From a virus, in the IMG/VR virus record IMGVR_UViG_3300019889_000034, positions 1 to 26,718 of that record: a stretch of 26,718 nucleotides of DNA. One strand, given 5' to 3'. Shown here in pieces: positions 12,663 through 19,462 of the stretch. Both the position numbers and the translations under genes were made by a program. The notes under the pieces are model-generated. The model saw only the letters and a program-made list of their open reading frames with translations, was not told the DNA's origin and ran no database searches. Each line of letters starts with the position of its first letter. The first letter of the stretch is position 1.

Positions 12663-12930
12663 AAAAGTTAGATTTGGATCAGAGTGTTTAACAGCTTTAC
12701 AAGCTACATCAGCTATTTCCCATCGTTCTGTTTTAACTATTCTAGAGGTTACTTACAAGGGAATCAATGGATCAGTATTACCTTTCATCGAATCCTATAA
12801 GTACCTTCAGATATTTAGGAACGGCCTCTTTTTGACGGAAGGGGAAGATTATACCCTCGATCCTACTAAAATCACCTTTATAATCCCGCTCGCGGATACA
12901 GATCTTGTGAAATTGGTAGCTTGGGAATAG
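12655..12930 (+). CDS. Small beta-rich virion-type protein
   Basis: I choose ATG at 12655, inside the end of the preceding gene; the longer frame from 12616 lies within that gene. The 91-residue product (MFKKVRFGSECLTALQATSA and onward) ends with YLQIFRNGLFLTEGEDYTLD, then ITFIIPLADTDLVKLVAWE. The pattern 'NG..L..G.DYt....ItF..p...D.v.v' is common in short repeat domains of phage tail and appendage proteins. It may therefore be a virion decoration or adhesin module, although it sits well before the structural genes. Confidence 0.6.
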   Translation: MFKKVRFGSECLTALQATSAISHRSVLTILEVTYKGINGSVLPFIESYKYLQIFRNGLFLTEGEDYTLDPTKITFIIPLADTDLVKLVAWE

Positions 12931-12951
12931 AAAAGTGGTAAATAGAATAAA

Positions 12952-13224
12952 GTGGCTACAAAGTTTTATAAGCGACTGTGGCGTAGAAGAAAACAAAATA
13001 AAGAGAGACTTGTTCGATTACAGGCTTATAATGCTAGAAAATGGAATCGTTTCTTTGTGGACTATTGGGACGTGGCCGGAAAATATTTCGCCGTTAAGTC
13101 CTGTCTTAATCCACACCTTTTATCTTGCGGGCCACAATTAGCATTAAGTCCATATAAGGGAATGCGTGAGGGTATTAGGGGTAAAAGTAAAAGGTGGGAT
13201 CATAAAAAGGTAAAAGATGATTAA
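12952..13224 (+). CDS. Small strongly basic protein, 90 residues
   Basis: The frame starts at GTG 12952, without a good ribosome site, so the start is uncertain. The product is rich in Lys and Arg (ATKFYKRLWRRRKQNKERLV, then SKRWDHKKVKDD) with an aromatic middle (WNRFFVDYWDVAGKYFAVK). It may bind nucleic acid or the capsid interior. Its stop overlaps the start of the next basic gene (ATGATTAA). An alternative frame at 12935-13141 covers the same DNA; I prefer this one because it reaches and couples to the next gene. Confidence 0.5.
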   Translation: MATKFYKRLWRRRKQNKERLVRLQAYNARKWNRFFVDYWDVAGKYFAVKSCLNPHLLSCGPQLALSPYKGMREGIRGKSKRWDHKKVKDD

Positions 13225-13348
13225 AATACCTAAATTTCCTAAAACAAAAGCAAAAGGCAAAAGTGGGATTGCTGAAACCATAGCCGGGAATATTATGGCG
13301 GCGCGGCAAAGTAGCAAGGGCAAGAAATCCTATCCTAAGGGTAAATAA
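13217..13348 (+). CDS. 43-residue lysine-rich protein
   Basis: ATG at 13217 has AAAAGGTAAAAG upstream and overlaps the previous stop by eight bases. The product is MIKIPKFPKTKAKGKSGIAE, then TIAGNIMAARQSS and a basic tail KGKKSYPKGK. Nearly one residue in four is Lys. A nucleic-acid- or peptidoglycan-binding peptide is possible. No family is recognised. The overlap and clear ribosome site support it as real. Confidence 0.6.
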   Translation: MIKIPKFPKTKAKGKSGIAETIAGNIMAARQSSKGKKSYPKGK

Positions 13349-13353
13349 TATCA

Positions 13354-13578
13354 ATGAGTTTTTCAAGTATGCTTAATCTTTTAAAATCCGGGTCCAAGTG
13401 CCGGAGGGCCGATTGGGATAATAAGGTTATACATATTGGATTATTGATTCCTGATGAATTTAATCATATGACTTTACCCTTTATGTACTTGAAAAATGTA
13501 AATAATCAACTTGTTCCCTGGCTACCTTCACAGGCGGATATTTTTGCTGAAGATTGGGAAGTAGCCTTATCAATTTAA
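13354..13578 (+). CDS. DUF2829 protein, Tad2-like anti-Thoeris candidate
   Basis: This 74-residue protein matches the DUF2829 pattern throughout: F-x-x-M-L-x-L-L-K-S-G at 3-13, then R-A-D-W (18-21), a loop with PDEF, and the hallmark VPWLPSQADIFAEDW at 54-68. DUF2829 is the family of Tad2, a phage protein that sequesters the cyclic nucleotide signal made by the Thoeris TIR enzyme and so blocks that defence. Full-length family members are about this size, so it appears intact. It works, by inference, as a small soluble oligomer in the host cytoplasm. Neighbours are other small accessory genes. The family is sure; the anti-Thoeris activity of this copy is not tested. Confidence 0.8.
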   Translation: MSFSSMLNLLKSGSKCRRADWDNKVIHIGLLIPDEFNHMTLPFMYLKNVNNQLVPWLPSQADIFAEDWEVALSI

Positions 13579-13598
13579 AATTTAAGGATAATTTAAAT

Positions 13599-13814
13599 AT
13601 GAAACCATCAATAGGTAGAATAGTTATTTATAACCATCCGGGTAGTGCTGATGGTAAATATCCTTCTTCTAAATCTCCTGCTATTATACAAGCGGTAGAT
13701 GAAGAATTTGATACTGTTACTCTTTGGGTTTTTGGACCTAAAGGATTACATCACGATTCAGGATTAAAGCAGGGTGACGGACCTTGCCAGTGGAATTGGC
13801 CCCCCAGAGTTTAA
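13599..13814 (+). CDS. Conserved small phage protein (PSIGRIV-type)
   Basis: I start at ATG 13599 (AAGGAT eleven bases upstream); the frame opens earlier, but only within the preceding gene. The 71-residue product begins MKPSIGRIVIYNHP, has SPAIIQAVDEEFDTVTLWVF and ends PCQWNWPPRV. This pattern (PSIGRIV-Y, PAII..V, v.L.VF, W.WP) recurs in small proteins of many unrelated phages, with no assigned role. It is probably a small SH3-like beta barrel. It directly follows the DUF2829 gene, so it may be part of the same accessory set. Confidence 0.65.
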   Translation: MKPSIGRIVIYNHPGSADGKYPSSKSPAIIQAVDEEFDTVTLWVFGPKGLHHDSGLKQGDGPCQWNWPPRV

Positions 13815-13825
13815 AAGGTGGTAAA

Positions 13826-14011
13826 ATGATACCAACAGTTATAAATATCAATGTCAAAGTAGATTTTCCGGCATTGGATTTGTTTATCAAATATTTGGTG
13901 GAGAATAAGCAATCTGAAGTTAATAATATAACTTTGAAGGTTAATTCATTGACGGAAAGATTGATTGTGTCTAGTACAAAACTTGAAGCAGTTATTAAAA
14001 AGGAGAATTAA
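13826..14011 (+). CDS. Small helical protein, 61 residues
   Basis: ATG at 13826 has AAAAGGTGGTAAA upstream. The product has an N-terminal strand (MIPTVININVKVDFP), a helix (ALDLFIKYLVENKQSEVN) and a second helix SLTERLIVSSTKLEAVIKKE. The last part resembles TVTARAVASSDKLAAAVLA at the end of the next protein, suggesting a shared helical unit. It is probably a small oligomeric coiled-coil protein. Family unknown. Confidence 0.6.
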   Translation: MIPTVININVKVDFPALDLFIKYLVENKQSEVNNITLKVNSLTERLIVSSTKLEAVIKKEN

Positions 14012-14015
14012 AAAG

Positions 14016-14321
14016 ATGCCTAAAGTAGATTATACAGCTCTAAATGCTGCGGTAGAAGCTGCAACTGCGGCGGTTACAAAAGTGGAAACTGTTGGTGGAA
14101 GTGCCGTAGAACTTATTACTCAATTCTCATCGCTTCTTTTGGCAGAAGTTACAAAAGCCTTGGATGCTGATAATTTGGCTGATCAAAATACGATTAACGC
14201 TGTAACGGAAGTATTTAATACTGTTACTGCGCGTGCGGTTGCTTCCAGTGATAAATTGGCAGCGGCGGTTTTGGCAGGAACTCCTTCTGCTCCGCCGGTA
14301 GAAAATCCTCAGACCGTATAA
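14016..14321 (+). CDS. Alanine-rich coiled-coil protein, 101 residues
   Basis: ATG at 14016 has AAAAAGGAG and follows the previous stop by four bases. The product (MPKVDYTALNAAVEAATAAV and onward) is almost wholly predicted helix with Ala/Val/Leu spacing, ending in a Pro-rich tail (TPSAPPVENPQTV). Short Ala-rich helical proteins with a proline tail are frequent in phages, and their role is unknown. The C-terminal helix resembles that of 13826-14011. Confidence 0.65.
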   Translation: MPKVDYTALNAAVEAATAAVTKVETVGGSAVELITQFSSLLLAEVTKALDADNLADQNTINAVTEVFNTVTARAVASSDKLAAAVLAGTPSAPPVENPQTV

Positions 14322-14402
14322 TTAATTTATAACGAATTCTTAAACGACCGGTTACCTCTGAAATTGGTCGTAAGAAGAACGGGTCTTTAAACTTTTCCAC
14401 CG

Positions 14403-14429
14403 TTAACAAGAAAAGTAATTTAGTATAAT
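14403..14429 (+). promoter_or_regulatory. Possible sigma-70-type promoter
   Basis: TTAACA at 14403-14408 and a perfect TATAAT at 14424-14429 are separated by 15 bases, shorter than the usual 16-18. The start site would fall at about 14436, after the first ATG of the next small gene but before its second ATG at 14444. Just upstream is a weak inverted repeat ACGACC / GGTCGT (14344-14371). Low confidence because of the spacing. Confidence 0.35.
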
Positions 14430-14431
14430 AA

Positions 14432-14581
14432 ATGGGTAATCGAATGAAGAGATTGTTTTTGATTGCTGCACTTTTTATGGCAGTAGTAGCTTTTACTGCT
14501 TCGACGGTTAATCTGGGACCTACTATTCCTCCAGATTATTGGTGTGGTGAAGCTGGTCATGATCCTTGTCCTACTAGCTAA
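14432..14581 (+). CDS. 49-residue secreted peptide with signal sequence
   Basis: The frame reads MGNRMKRLFLIAALFMAVVA followed by FTASTVNLG and a short tail with two cysteines (PDYWCGEAGHDPCPTS). A basic N-terminus, about 15 hydrophobic residues and a small-residue stretch (TAS) make a typical Sec signal peptide, leaving a mature peptide of about 26 residues with a possible disulfide. ATG at 14444 is an alternative start. The ribosome site is weak. It may act in the periplasm or at the cell surface, for instance in superinfection exclusion or lysis timing; this is inference. Confidence 0.55.
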   Translation: MGNRMKRLFLIAALFMAVVAFTASTVNLGPTIPPDYWCGEAGHDPCPTS

Positions 14582-14846
14582 TTTTTTATAAAGATACTAA
14601 AGGGGGTGATCCTTATTTAGTAACTTAATTAAATACAGTTATTCGTTTGAACAAAGGGTAATAGGGGATTTTGGATCTTGTTAGGCCGGGTCCCCTACAA
14701 ATAAAAATTTCTATAGAATCTAATATTATGAGTCAAATCATAATAGGCCAATGAGTTCACCTCTTCTCATTAGATAAAATCGAGGTAAGGTCATTTAATG
14801 AAAGTGGGATTTGGACCTTATCAAACTAAATCCCCGAGAAAAATTA
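14582..14846 (+). promoter_or_regulatory. Structured non-coding region ahead of the terminase gene
   Basis: This 265-base gap carries three inverted repeats: TAGGGGA / TCCCCTA (14662-14668, 14691-14697), TATTATGA / TCATAATA (14724-14731, 14738-14745) and TAAGGTC / GACCTTA (14786-14792, 14814-14820). It also has TACTAA at 14595-14600 followed by AGGGGGTGAT, echoing the hub at 11782-11800. It probably contains the promoter or operators for the late packaging genes, but I see no clear -35/-10 pair. Confidence 0.45.
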
Positions 14847-14875
14847 ATGGATCTAGAAATAACTTTTCAAGATAA
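14798..14875 (+). CDS. Possible 25-residue leader frame overlapping TerL start
   Basis: ATG at 14798 has the best ribosome site near the terminase start (GAGGTAAGG, seven bases away), yet it opens a separate frame of 25 codons (MKVGFGPYQTKSPRKINGSR and onward) ending inside TerL. It could be a leader that controls TerL translation by re-initiation, or a sign that the TerL start region carries a frameshift. It lies in the loop of the TAAGGTC/GACCTTA hairpin. Confidence 0.35.
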   Translation: MKVGFGPYQTKSPRKINGSRNNFSR

Positions 14876-16325
14876 ACAGCAACGGGATTTTTATTACGCA
14901 ACCCAGAGGAATCAGTGTTTCTCTGGTGGGTTCAATAATGGGAAATCCTTTGCGGGTTGCTTGAAGGTATTTACACTTTCTAATACATTCAGGAAATATA
15001 AAACTGCTATCTGCCGCGAAGTTTATGCTGATTTGAAGAAAACAACAATGGAGACATTCTTCAAAATCTGCCCGGATGAAATGGTTGAGTCTCATAATTA
15101 TCAGGATGGTAAGACGGTCCTAAAGAATGAATCCGAGATTTACTGGATGCATTTGGATGCTGTAAATGAACAATCTTTAAGAGGCTTGGAAGTAAATTCG
15201 GTATTAATGGATCAGGCTGAAGAAATCCAGGAGCAGATTTATGATGTTATGGATGCGAGAATTGGTCGTTGGGATAATGCTATTATTCCAGATTATCTAT
15301 TGAAAGCTAATCCTGATTGGCCAATTGGTAAAACAGGAAAATATATAGCCCCATCTTATATGATGCTCCTCTGTAATCCTGATACACAATTTCATTTCAT
15401 CTACAAAAAATATCACCCGGAATCTCTTGATCGTGATGAAAATTATTTCTTCGTGGAAGGAGAATGGAATCCGAATTTAGGGTCAAGAGAATCTTATGAT
15501 GTAGCAATGAAACATTCGGAAGAATGGGTAGAAAAGTACATTAAGGGAAAGTGGGGAATTAGTAGTGCACAGATTCATAGGGTAAGGGAAGATTCACTTC
15601 TTGAATATTCTGAAGAATTGATGGATAGAATATTGAGGAAGGGGAATTTATTCCGTATTTTGGACCACGGCGAAGCTTCTCCTACTTGTTGTTTATGGGT
15701 AGCAGCTATCAATGGGGTTTTTATAGTCTACCGTGAATATTATTCCCCTGGTAAAGTTATTTCCTATCATCGTCAATCTATCCATGATTTATCAAAGGGT
15801 GAACAATATTCGGCGAACTGGGCTGACCCGCAGATTTTTAAAAAGACGGGACAAAAAGATGGCGGGTATTGGACAACAGCGGACGAATATTTGGATCGTA
15901 ATCTTCCTGCTCCTCCTCTTACTTGGATACCTGCGGATAATAATGAATTCGCCACTCGTAATAGAATTAATGAAATTCTTGCAGGTCATTCTGGGATTCT
16001 TCATCCAGTAACTGGGCGGGATAATTCTCCTCGGATCTACTTTATAAAGAAATCCACAAAACATCCATTTGGTTGTTATCATGCAATTAATGAGACTCAG
16101 AGCCAGCGGCGGAAATTAATTGGGTATCATAATGGAACGGCGATTTATGGGGATGATAGGGAAGATTCCATTGCGGACCATTCCTATGATTGTGTTCGGT
16201 ATTTTGCAGCTATGCATGGGAACGGGAAATCAGTTCCGCCGAGAATTATTAGGCCCAACACTTTTAAATATTTCCAGAAAATAGCAATGAGACCTAGGGG
16301 ATTAGTAGCTGGATCGGTACAATAA
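14847..16325 (+). CDS. terL: Terminase large subunit
   Basis: The DNA-packaging motor: an ATPase plus nuclease that cuts concatemers and pumps DNA through the portal. With the start at ATG 14847 (492 residues), the order is an adenine-side lead FQDKQQRDFYYATQ, Walker A variant GGFNNGKS (27-34), Walker B VLMDQAEE (D122, E125), motif III LLCNP (174-178), then the RNase H-like nuclease with D273 in RILDHGE, D327 in WADP and D444 or D448 in IADHSYD. The Walker A lacks the usual GxGKT but keeps the lysine and serine. A TTG at 14811 would add twelve residues. The neighbour downstream is the portal, after a tiny zinc protein. Confidence 0.9.
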   Translation: MDLEITFQDKQQRDFYYATQRNQCFSGGFNNGKSFAGCLKVFTLSNTFRKYKTAICREVYADLKKTTMETFFKICPDEMVESHNYQDGKTVLKNESEIYWMHLDAVNEQSLRGLEVNSVLMDQAEEIQEQIYDVMDARIGRWDNAIIPDYLLKANPDWPIGKTGKYIAPSYMMLLCNPDTQFHFIYKKYHPESLDRDENYFFVEGEWNPNLGSRESYDVAMKHSEEWVEKYIKGKWGISSAQIHRVREDSLLEYSEELMDRILRKGNLFRILDHGEASPTCCLWVAAINGVFIVYREYYSPGKVISYHRQSIHDLSKGEQYSANWADPQIFKKTGQKDGGYWTTADEYLDRNLPAPPLTWIPADNNEFATRNRINEILAGHSGILHPVTGRDNSPRIYFIKKSTKHPFGCYHAINETQSQRRKLIGYHNGTAIYGDDREDSIADHSYDCVRYFAAMHGNGKSVPPRIIRPNTFKYFQKIAMRPRGLVAGSVQ

Positions 16326-16326
16326 T

Positions 16327-16488
16327 ATGGATAACACGCCTTGTGAACACAAATTTATTTTTCTTAGGCAAGAAAGCAAAGATAAAAATCCTGGACAATG
16401 GCATTCTGATCAGATAATTGTAGATATTTATCATTGCGAGAAATGCTTGTTTTACAGAGAGATCAAAATTAGGGAAATTGTTAAATGA
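16327..16488 (+). CDS. 53-residue zinc-binding protein between TerL and portal
   Basis: ATG at 16327 follows the TerL stop by one base, and its TGA overlaps the portal ATG (ATGA), so it is tightly packed and probably translated. The product has C6-x-H8 near the start and YHCEKC (C37, C40) near the end, a likely single zinc site, and a basic C-terminal helix (YREIKIREIVK). It may be a packaging accessory or simply a regulatory cargo gene. No family is recognised. Confidence 0.65.
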   Translation: MDNTPCEHKFIFLRQESKDKNPGQWHSDQIIVDIYHCEKCLFYREIKIREIVK

Positions 16489-18299
16489 AACAAATAGTAC
16501 AAGATCAGTTGTGGGCCAATCGTATTGATAGTATGAATAAATATTATCAAGAGTGGGAAACCCGCTTCAAATGTGAAGCTCTTGAGAAATATTACGAGGG
16601 TTTACAGTGGGCCTACCAACAGGATCTTAGTAACAATCCTTATGTAATCAATAAAATTTATGAGACTGTTCAAATCAAAATCGCTCAGTTTGTTCCTTCA
16701 TTCCCGAAATTCAATGTTTCTGCGAAACCTGGTAATCAGGAGTTTAACCTCGAAACGGCAATGCGATCCGCGCAACTTAAAGAAGATGTACTTAATACGA
16801 TTACCTCCGACGATCGTAATAACTTCAGTGAGGAAATCGAGCAAGCCTATAAAGACTCTTTTTTCAGGTTCGGCATTATGGAGGTTGGGTATGCGGCGGA
16901 TTGGATAAATAACCCTAATGTTAAAAAGCCTCTTTTAGAAAAGGATGTTAATGCACGGGCCACAGGGAAGAATCGTTCGAAAATGCTGGATAGTCTCCCG
17001 GAAATTCCTATCAATGAGAGGATTTATTTTAAGCACATTCCGGCTAAAAGGTTCCGTGTTGGTGGGATAGATCATAAATATCTTACTAGATGTTCTTATG
17101 TAGGATATTATGATTATGTTTATATGGATGATCTTTTGTCCATGAAGTTAATTAACCGGGATAAATTAACAAACGGTGTAATTGAGCCTGGTTCATTTAG
17201 TACTTCTGATAAGGAAGATCATAATTATCGACAGGATGGAGTCATTAAAATTTGGCATATGTGGGATTTACGTTCCATGATGCAACTTTTAATTGTAGAT
17301 TCTCCTTGTGTTACGGTTTCTCAACGGCCGTTTCAACGTTTGCCCCTCAAAGATTTTAGACCTGATAAAAGACTAATAGGTGAGGGATTTTATCCGGTAC
17401 CTCCTGTTTATCATTGGCTTTCTCCACAGGATGAAATTAATGAAACGCGGGAACAACTAAGGAATCACCGGCGGAAATTTATCAGAAAGTTCCAAATAGT
17501 TGAAGGGGCTGTTACGGATGAAGAAATTGAAAAGTTCGAATCAACTATTGACGGCGCGCTCATTAAAGTTGCCCGTGAAAATGCGATCACCCCAATTCAA
17601 AATGCGGATCTTGGAAATTCTTTACCGGAAGCGATACAAACCTCTGGGGATGACCTCAATAGAATATCAGGCACGTCTAATGAATCTCGTGGGATTGCGG
17701 ACAGAACAACGGCCACTCAGGCTCAAATAATTAATCAACGCTCTGGAATTAGGGAGACAAAAGATAGGGACCGGGTTGTTACTTGGTTGAGTGAAATTGG
17801 GCGGGAAGTTTTGAGTACTGTTAAGGATAAATTTACCTTAGGTATTTGGGCTGAACTAACTTCACCTGAAGGGGAGAATTTTCTTGGAGAAATACAGGAA
17901 GTTACAAATGCTGCTCGGTGGATTTCTGCAGAAGAGTTGCATGATGGTTACGATTTTAAAATTAACGTTGAAGTTACTAGTTTGTCCGTCGTTGCGCGTG
18001 AGGACGAAAAAAAGAGTTATCTTGAATTCCTATCGACTCTTACGAACTTCCCAATGATTGCTTTCTCCCCTTTGCTGGTCCGCGAAACTGCTAATAGGGT
18101 TGGTTACAGGAATGACCGGGCTATTAAGGAATTGCAGAAAATGGCATTGTTGATGGAAATGGGAAGAATGAACCAATTGCAAATGCAAGCTGGATTAATG
18201 CCCGGCGATCAAAATGCGGCACAGGGAATTGTAGCACAGCAAACTCCTAATACTCAGGAACAAATTACTAATCAGATACAGGGACAATTGACTCAATGA
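16485..18299 (+). CDS. Portal protein
   Basis: This 604-residue protein is in the portal position, after TerL and before scaffold and capsid. The N-terminal portion (WANRIDSMNKYYQEWETRFK and onward, with LEKYYEGLQW and NPYVINKIYETVQIKIAQFV) is typical of P22-type portals, as are the central PPVYHWLSPQDEINETREQL helix and the ISGTSNESRG segment followed by TATQAQI. The C-terminus is Gln/Met-rich (LQMQAGLMPGDQ). Twelve copies should form the DNA gate of the capsid vertex, binding TerL during packaging and adaptor proteins afterwards. ATGA overlaps occur at both ends. Confidence 0.85.
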   Translation: MKQIVQDQLWANRIDSMNKYYQEWETRFKCEALEKYYEGLQWAYQQDLSNNPYVINKIYETVQIKIAQFVPSFPKFNVSAKPGNQEFNLETAMRSAQLKEDVLNTITSDDRNNFSEEIEQAYKDSFFRFGIMEVGYAADWINNPNVKKPLLEKDVNARATGKNRSKMLDSLPEIPINERIYFKHIPAKRFRVGGIDHKYLTRCSYVGYYDYVYMDDLLSMKLINRDKLTNGVIEPGSFSTSDKEDHNYRQDGVIKIWHMWDLRSMMQLLIVDSPCVTVSQRPFQRLPLKDFRPDKRLIGEGFYPVPPVYHWLSPQDEINETREQLRNHRRKFIRKFQIVEGAVTDEEIEKFESTIDGALIKVARENAITPIQNADLGNSLPEAIQTSGDDLNRISGTSNESRGIADRTTATQAQIINQRSGIRETKDRDRVVTWLSEIGREVLSTVKDKFTLGIWAELTSPEGENFLGEIQEVTNAARWISAEELHDGYDFKINVEVTSLSVVAREDEKKSYLEFLSTLTNFPMIAFSPLLVRETANRVGYRNDRAIKELQKMALLMEMGRMNQLQMQAGLMPGDQNAAQGIVAQQTPNTQEQITNQIQGQLTQ

Positions 18300-18451
18300 T
18301 TTTATTCCCTGCTCGTGTATATTTTAGTTTAGGTAGAAAAGATAAGTTTTATGTTTGGCAAAGATTCCTGTTTCATGATGCATTAACTTATCAATATTGG
18401 ATTAAAAATACCCGACGGGTTAGAAAATTACTAAAATGTCAACCTGTGTAA
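18296..18451 (+). CDS. 51-residue basic aromatic protein
   Basis: ATG at 18296 overlaps the portal stop (ATGA). The product is MILFPARVYFSLGRKDKFYV, then WQRFLFHDALTYQYWIKNTR, ending in a basic helix RRVRKLLKCQPV. It overlaps the KTSC gene by 16 bases. The continuous overlap on both sides is the main support. The function is unknown; the position in the head operon suggests a minor role in assembly or simply cargo. Confidence 0.6.
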   Translation: MILFPARVYFSLGRKDKFYVWQRFLFHDALTYQYWIKNTRRVRKLLKCQPV

Positions 18452-18630
18452 ATAAATTAACCTATGAACCTGAGACTCAGCAACTTACAATCGTGTTTCA
18501 GAAACGTGGGACTTATGTTTATTACGATGTTAGTCCAGAGGAATATACAAGAATTGAATTTGCAGGATCTCAAGGTTATATTTTTAATAGTATATTAAGA
18601 GATATTAAATATTTTGAAAAAATAGGATAA
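18436..18630 (+). CDS. KTSC-domain protein
   Basis: The 64-residue product matches the KTSC domain pattern: a short lead with S-T-C-V, an inner strand LTIVFQKRGTYVYYDVSP, then EEYTRIEFAGSQGYIFNSIL. The family's characteristic 'A-S-x-G-x-x-F-N' shows here as A-G-S-Q-G-Y-I-F-N. KTSC domains occur in many phage and bacterial proteins and at the end of some lysyl-tRNA synthetases; their exact role is unknown. It lies between portal and scaffold, eight bases ahead of the latter. Confidence 0.75.
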   Translation: MSTCVNKLTYEPETQQLTIVFQKRGTYVYYDVSPEEYTRIEFAGSQGYIFNSILRDIKYFEKIG

Positions 18631-18637
18631 TTATATT

Positions 18638-19462
18638 ATGTCACTCGATGCCATTGTTAATAAAGCTGTCAATGAAGCGGTTCCCGATTCTAAAGAAACC
18701 AAGGTTGAGGAAACTCCCGAAGGTGTAGAATTAACAGTTGAGGAATCTGCTGAAGAATCTGAGGAAGCACCTGAGGAATCAAATGAATCCTCCGTGGATG
18801 AGGAATCTACAGATGATGAAAATCTCTCTGAAGAAGAAGCTCAGGAAGCAAAAAAGCTCTATAAAGCTCTAAAAGACCCAAAAACGGCTAAGGAAGTCCT
18901 AGCACTTCTGGCTAAACAAACGGGTCTAGATGAGGTGGATTCCAAAAAAGATATAAAGGAATCTAAAAAGGGGATACTTGATATCCTCAAAAATGCTCTC
19001 GGTGAAGAATATTCGTTCTTATCCGATAGGTTAGGGAAGGGAATCGAAGAGATTCTAAATCAAGAAAAAGCTGAGCGGGATAATGAACGCCAGCAAGAAG
19101 TAGCTAAAAGAATCCAGGGAGAAACTGTAGTAGCCTGGAATTCTCTAGTGAAAGAGACAAATGGGGATGCTAAGAAATTAGAATCCAAAATGCAGGAAAT
19201 AGCAAAAGAAATTCTACCGGGGCCAAATACAACACCCAAACAATACTTGCGTCGTCTTTATACAATAGCTTCCGCTGGGAAGTCTGGAGTGGAAAATCCT
19301 AAAAAGATTATAAATACGATTCAGAAAAATGCTAATGACACTAGCGGTAGACTACGTGCAACCGGCGGAAATGAGGGAAAATCCCCTGAAACTTTCACCG
19401 GCAAAGGAATTGGGAAAGCGGTCGATTTTGTTTTCGACCAAATGACTAAAAAAGGAAAATAA
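18638..19462 (+). CDS. Scaffold protein
   Basis: This 274-residue acidic, helical protein sits directly before the major capsid gene, the usual scaffold position. Residues about 24-70 are almost pure Glu/Asp/Ser/Pro (disordered). A long helical middle follows (KKLYKALKDPKTAKEVLALL, and ILDILKNALGEEYSFLS), then Lys/Glu-rich coiled coil, and a short basic-hydrophobic end (GKAVDFVFDQMTKKGK) of the kind that binds capsid subunits. Copies should line the procapsid interior and leave before DNA entry. There is no protease motif. The last codons hold the AAGGAAAA site for the capsid gene. Confidence 0.8.
   Translation: MSLDAIVNKAVNEAVPDSKETKVEETPEGVELTVEESAEESEEAPEESNESSVDEESTDDENLSEEEAQEAKKLYKALKDPKTAKEVLALLAKQTGLDEVDSKKDIKESKKGILDILKNALGEEYSFLSDRLGKGIEEILNQEKAERDNERQQEVAKRIQGETVVAWNSLVKETNGDAKKLESKMQEIAKEILPGPNTTPKQYLRRLYTIASAGKSGVENPKKIINTIQKNANDTSGRLRATGGNEGKSPETFTGKGIGKAVDFVFDQMTKKGK

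Noticed and set aside
12935-13141. Alternative plus-strand frame of 68 residues
   Set aside because: It overlaps the basic 90-residue frame in another phase and does not link to the next gene; the other frame ends in an ATGATTAA overlap.
14640-14700. Possible tRNA around the GGGGA/TCCCC stem
   Set aside because: There is no T-arm GGTTCGAATCC-type sequence, anticodon arm or CCA-end layout; it is only a simple hairpin.
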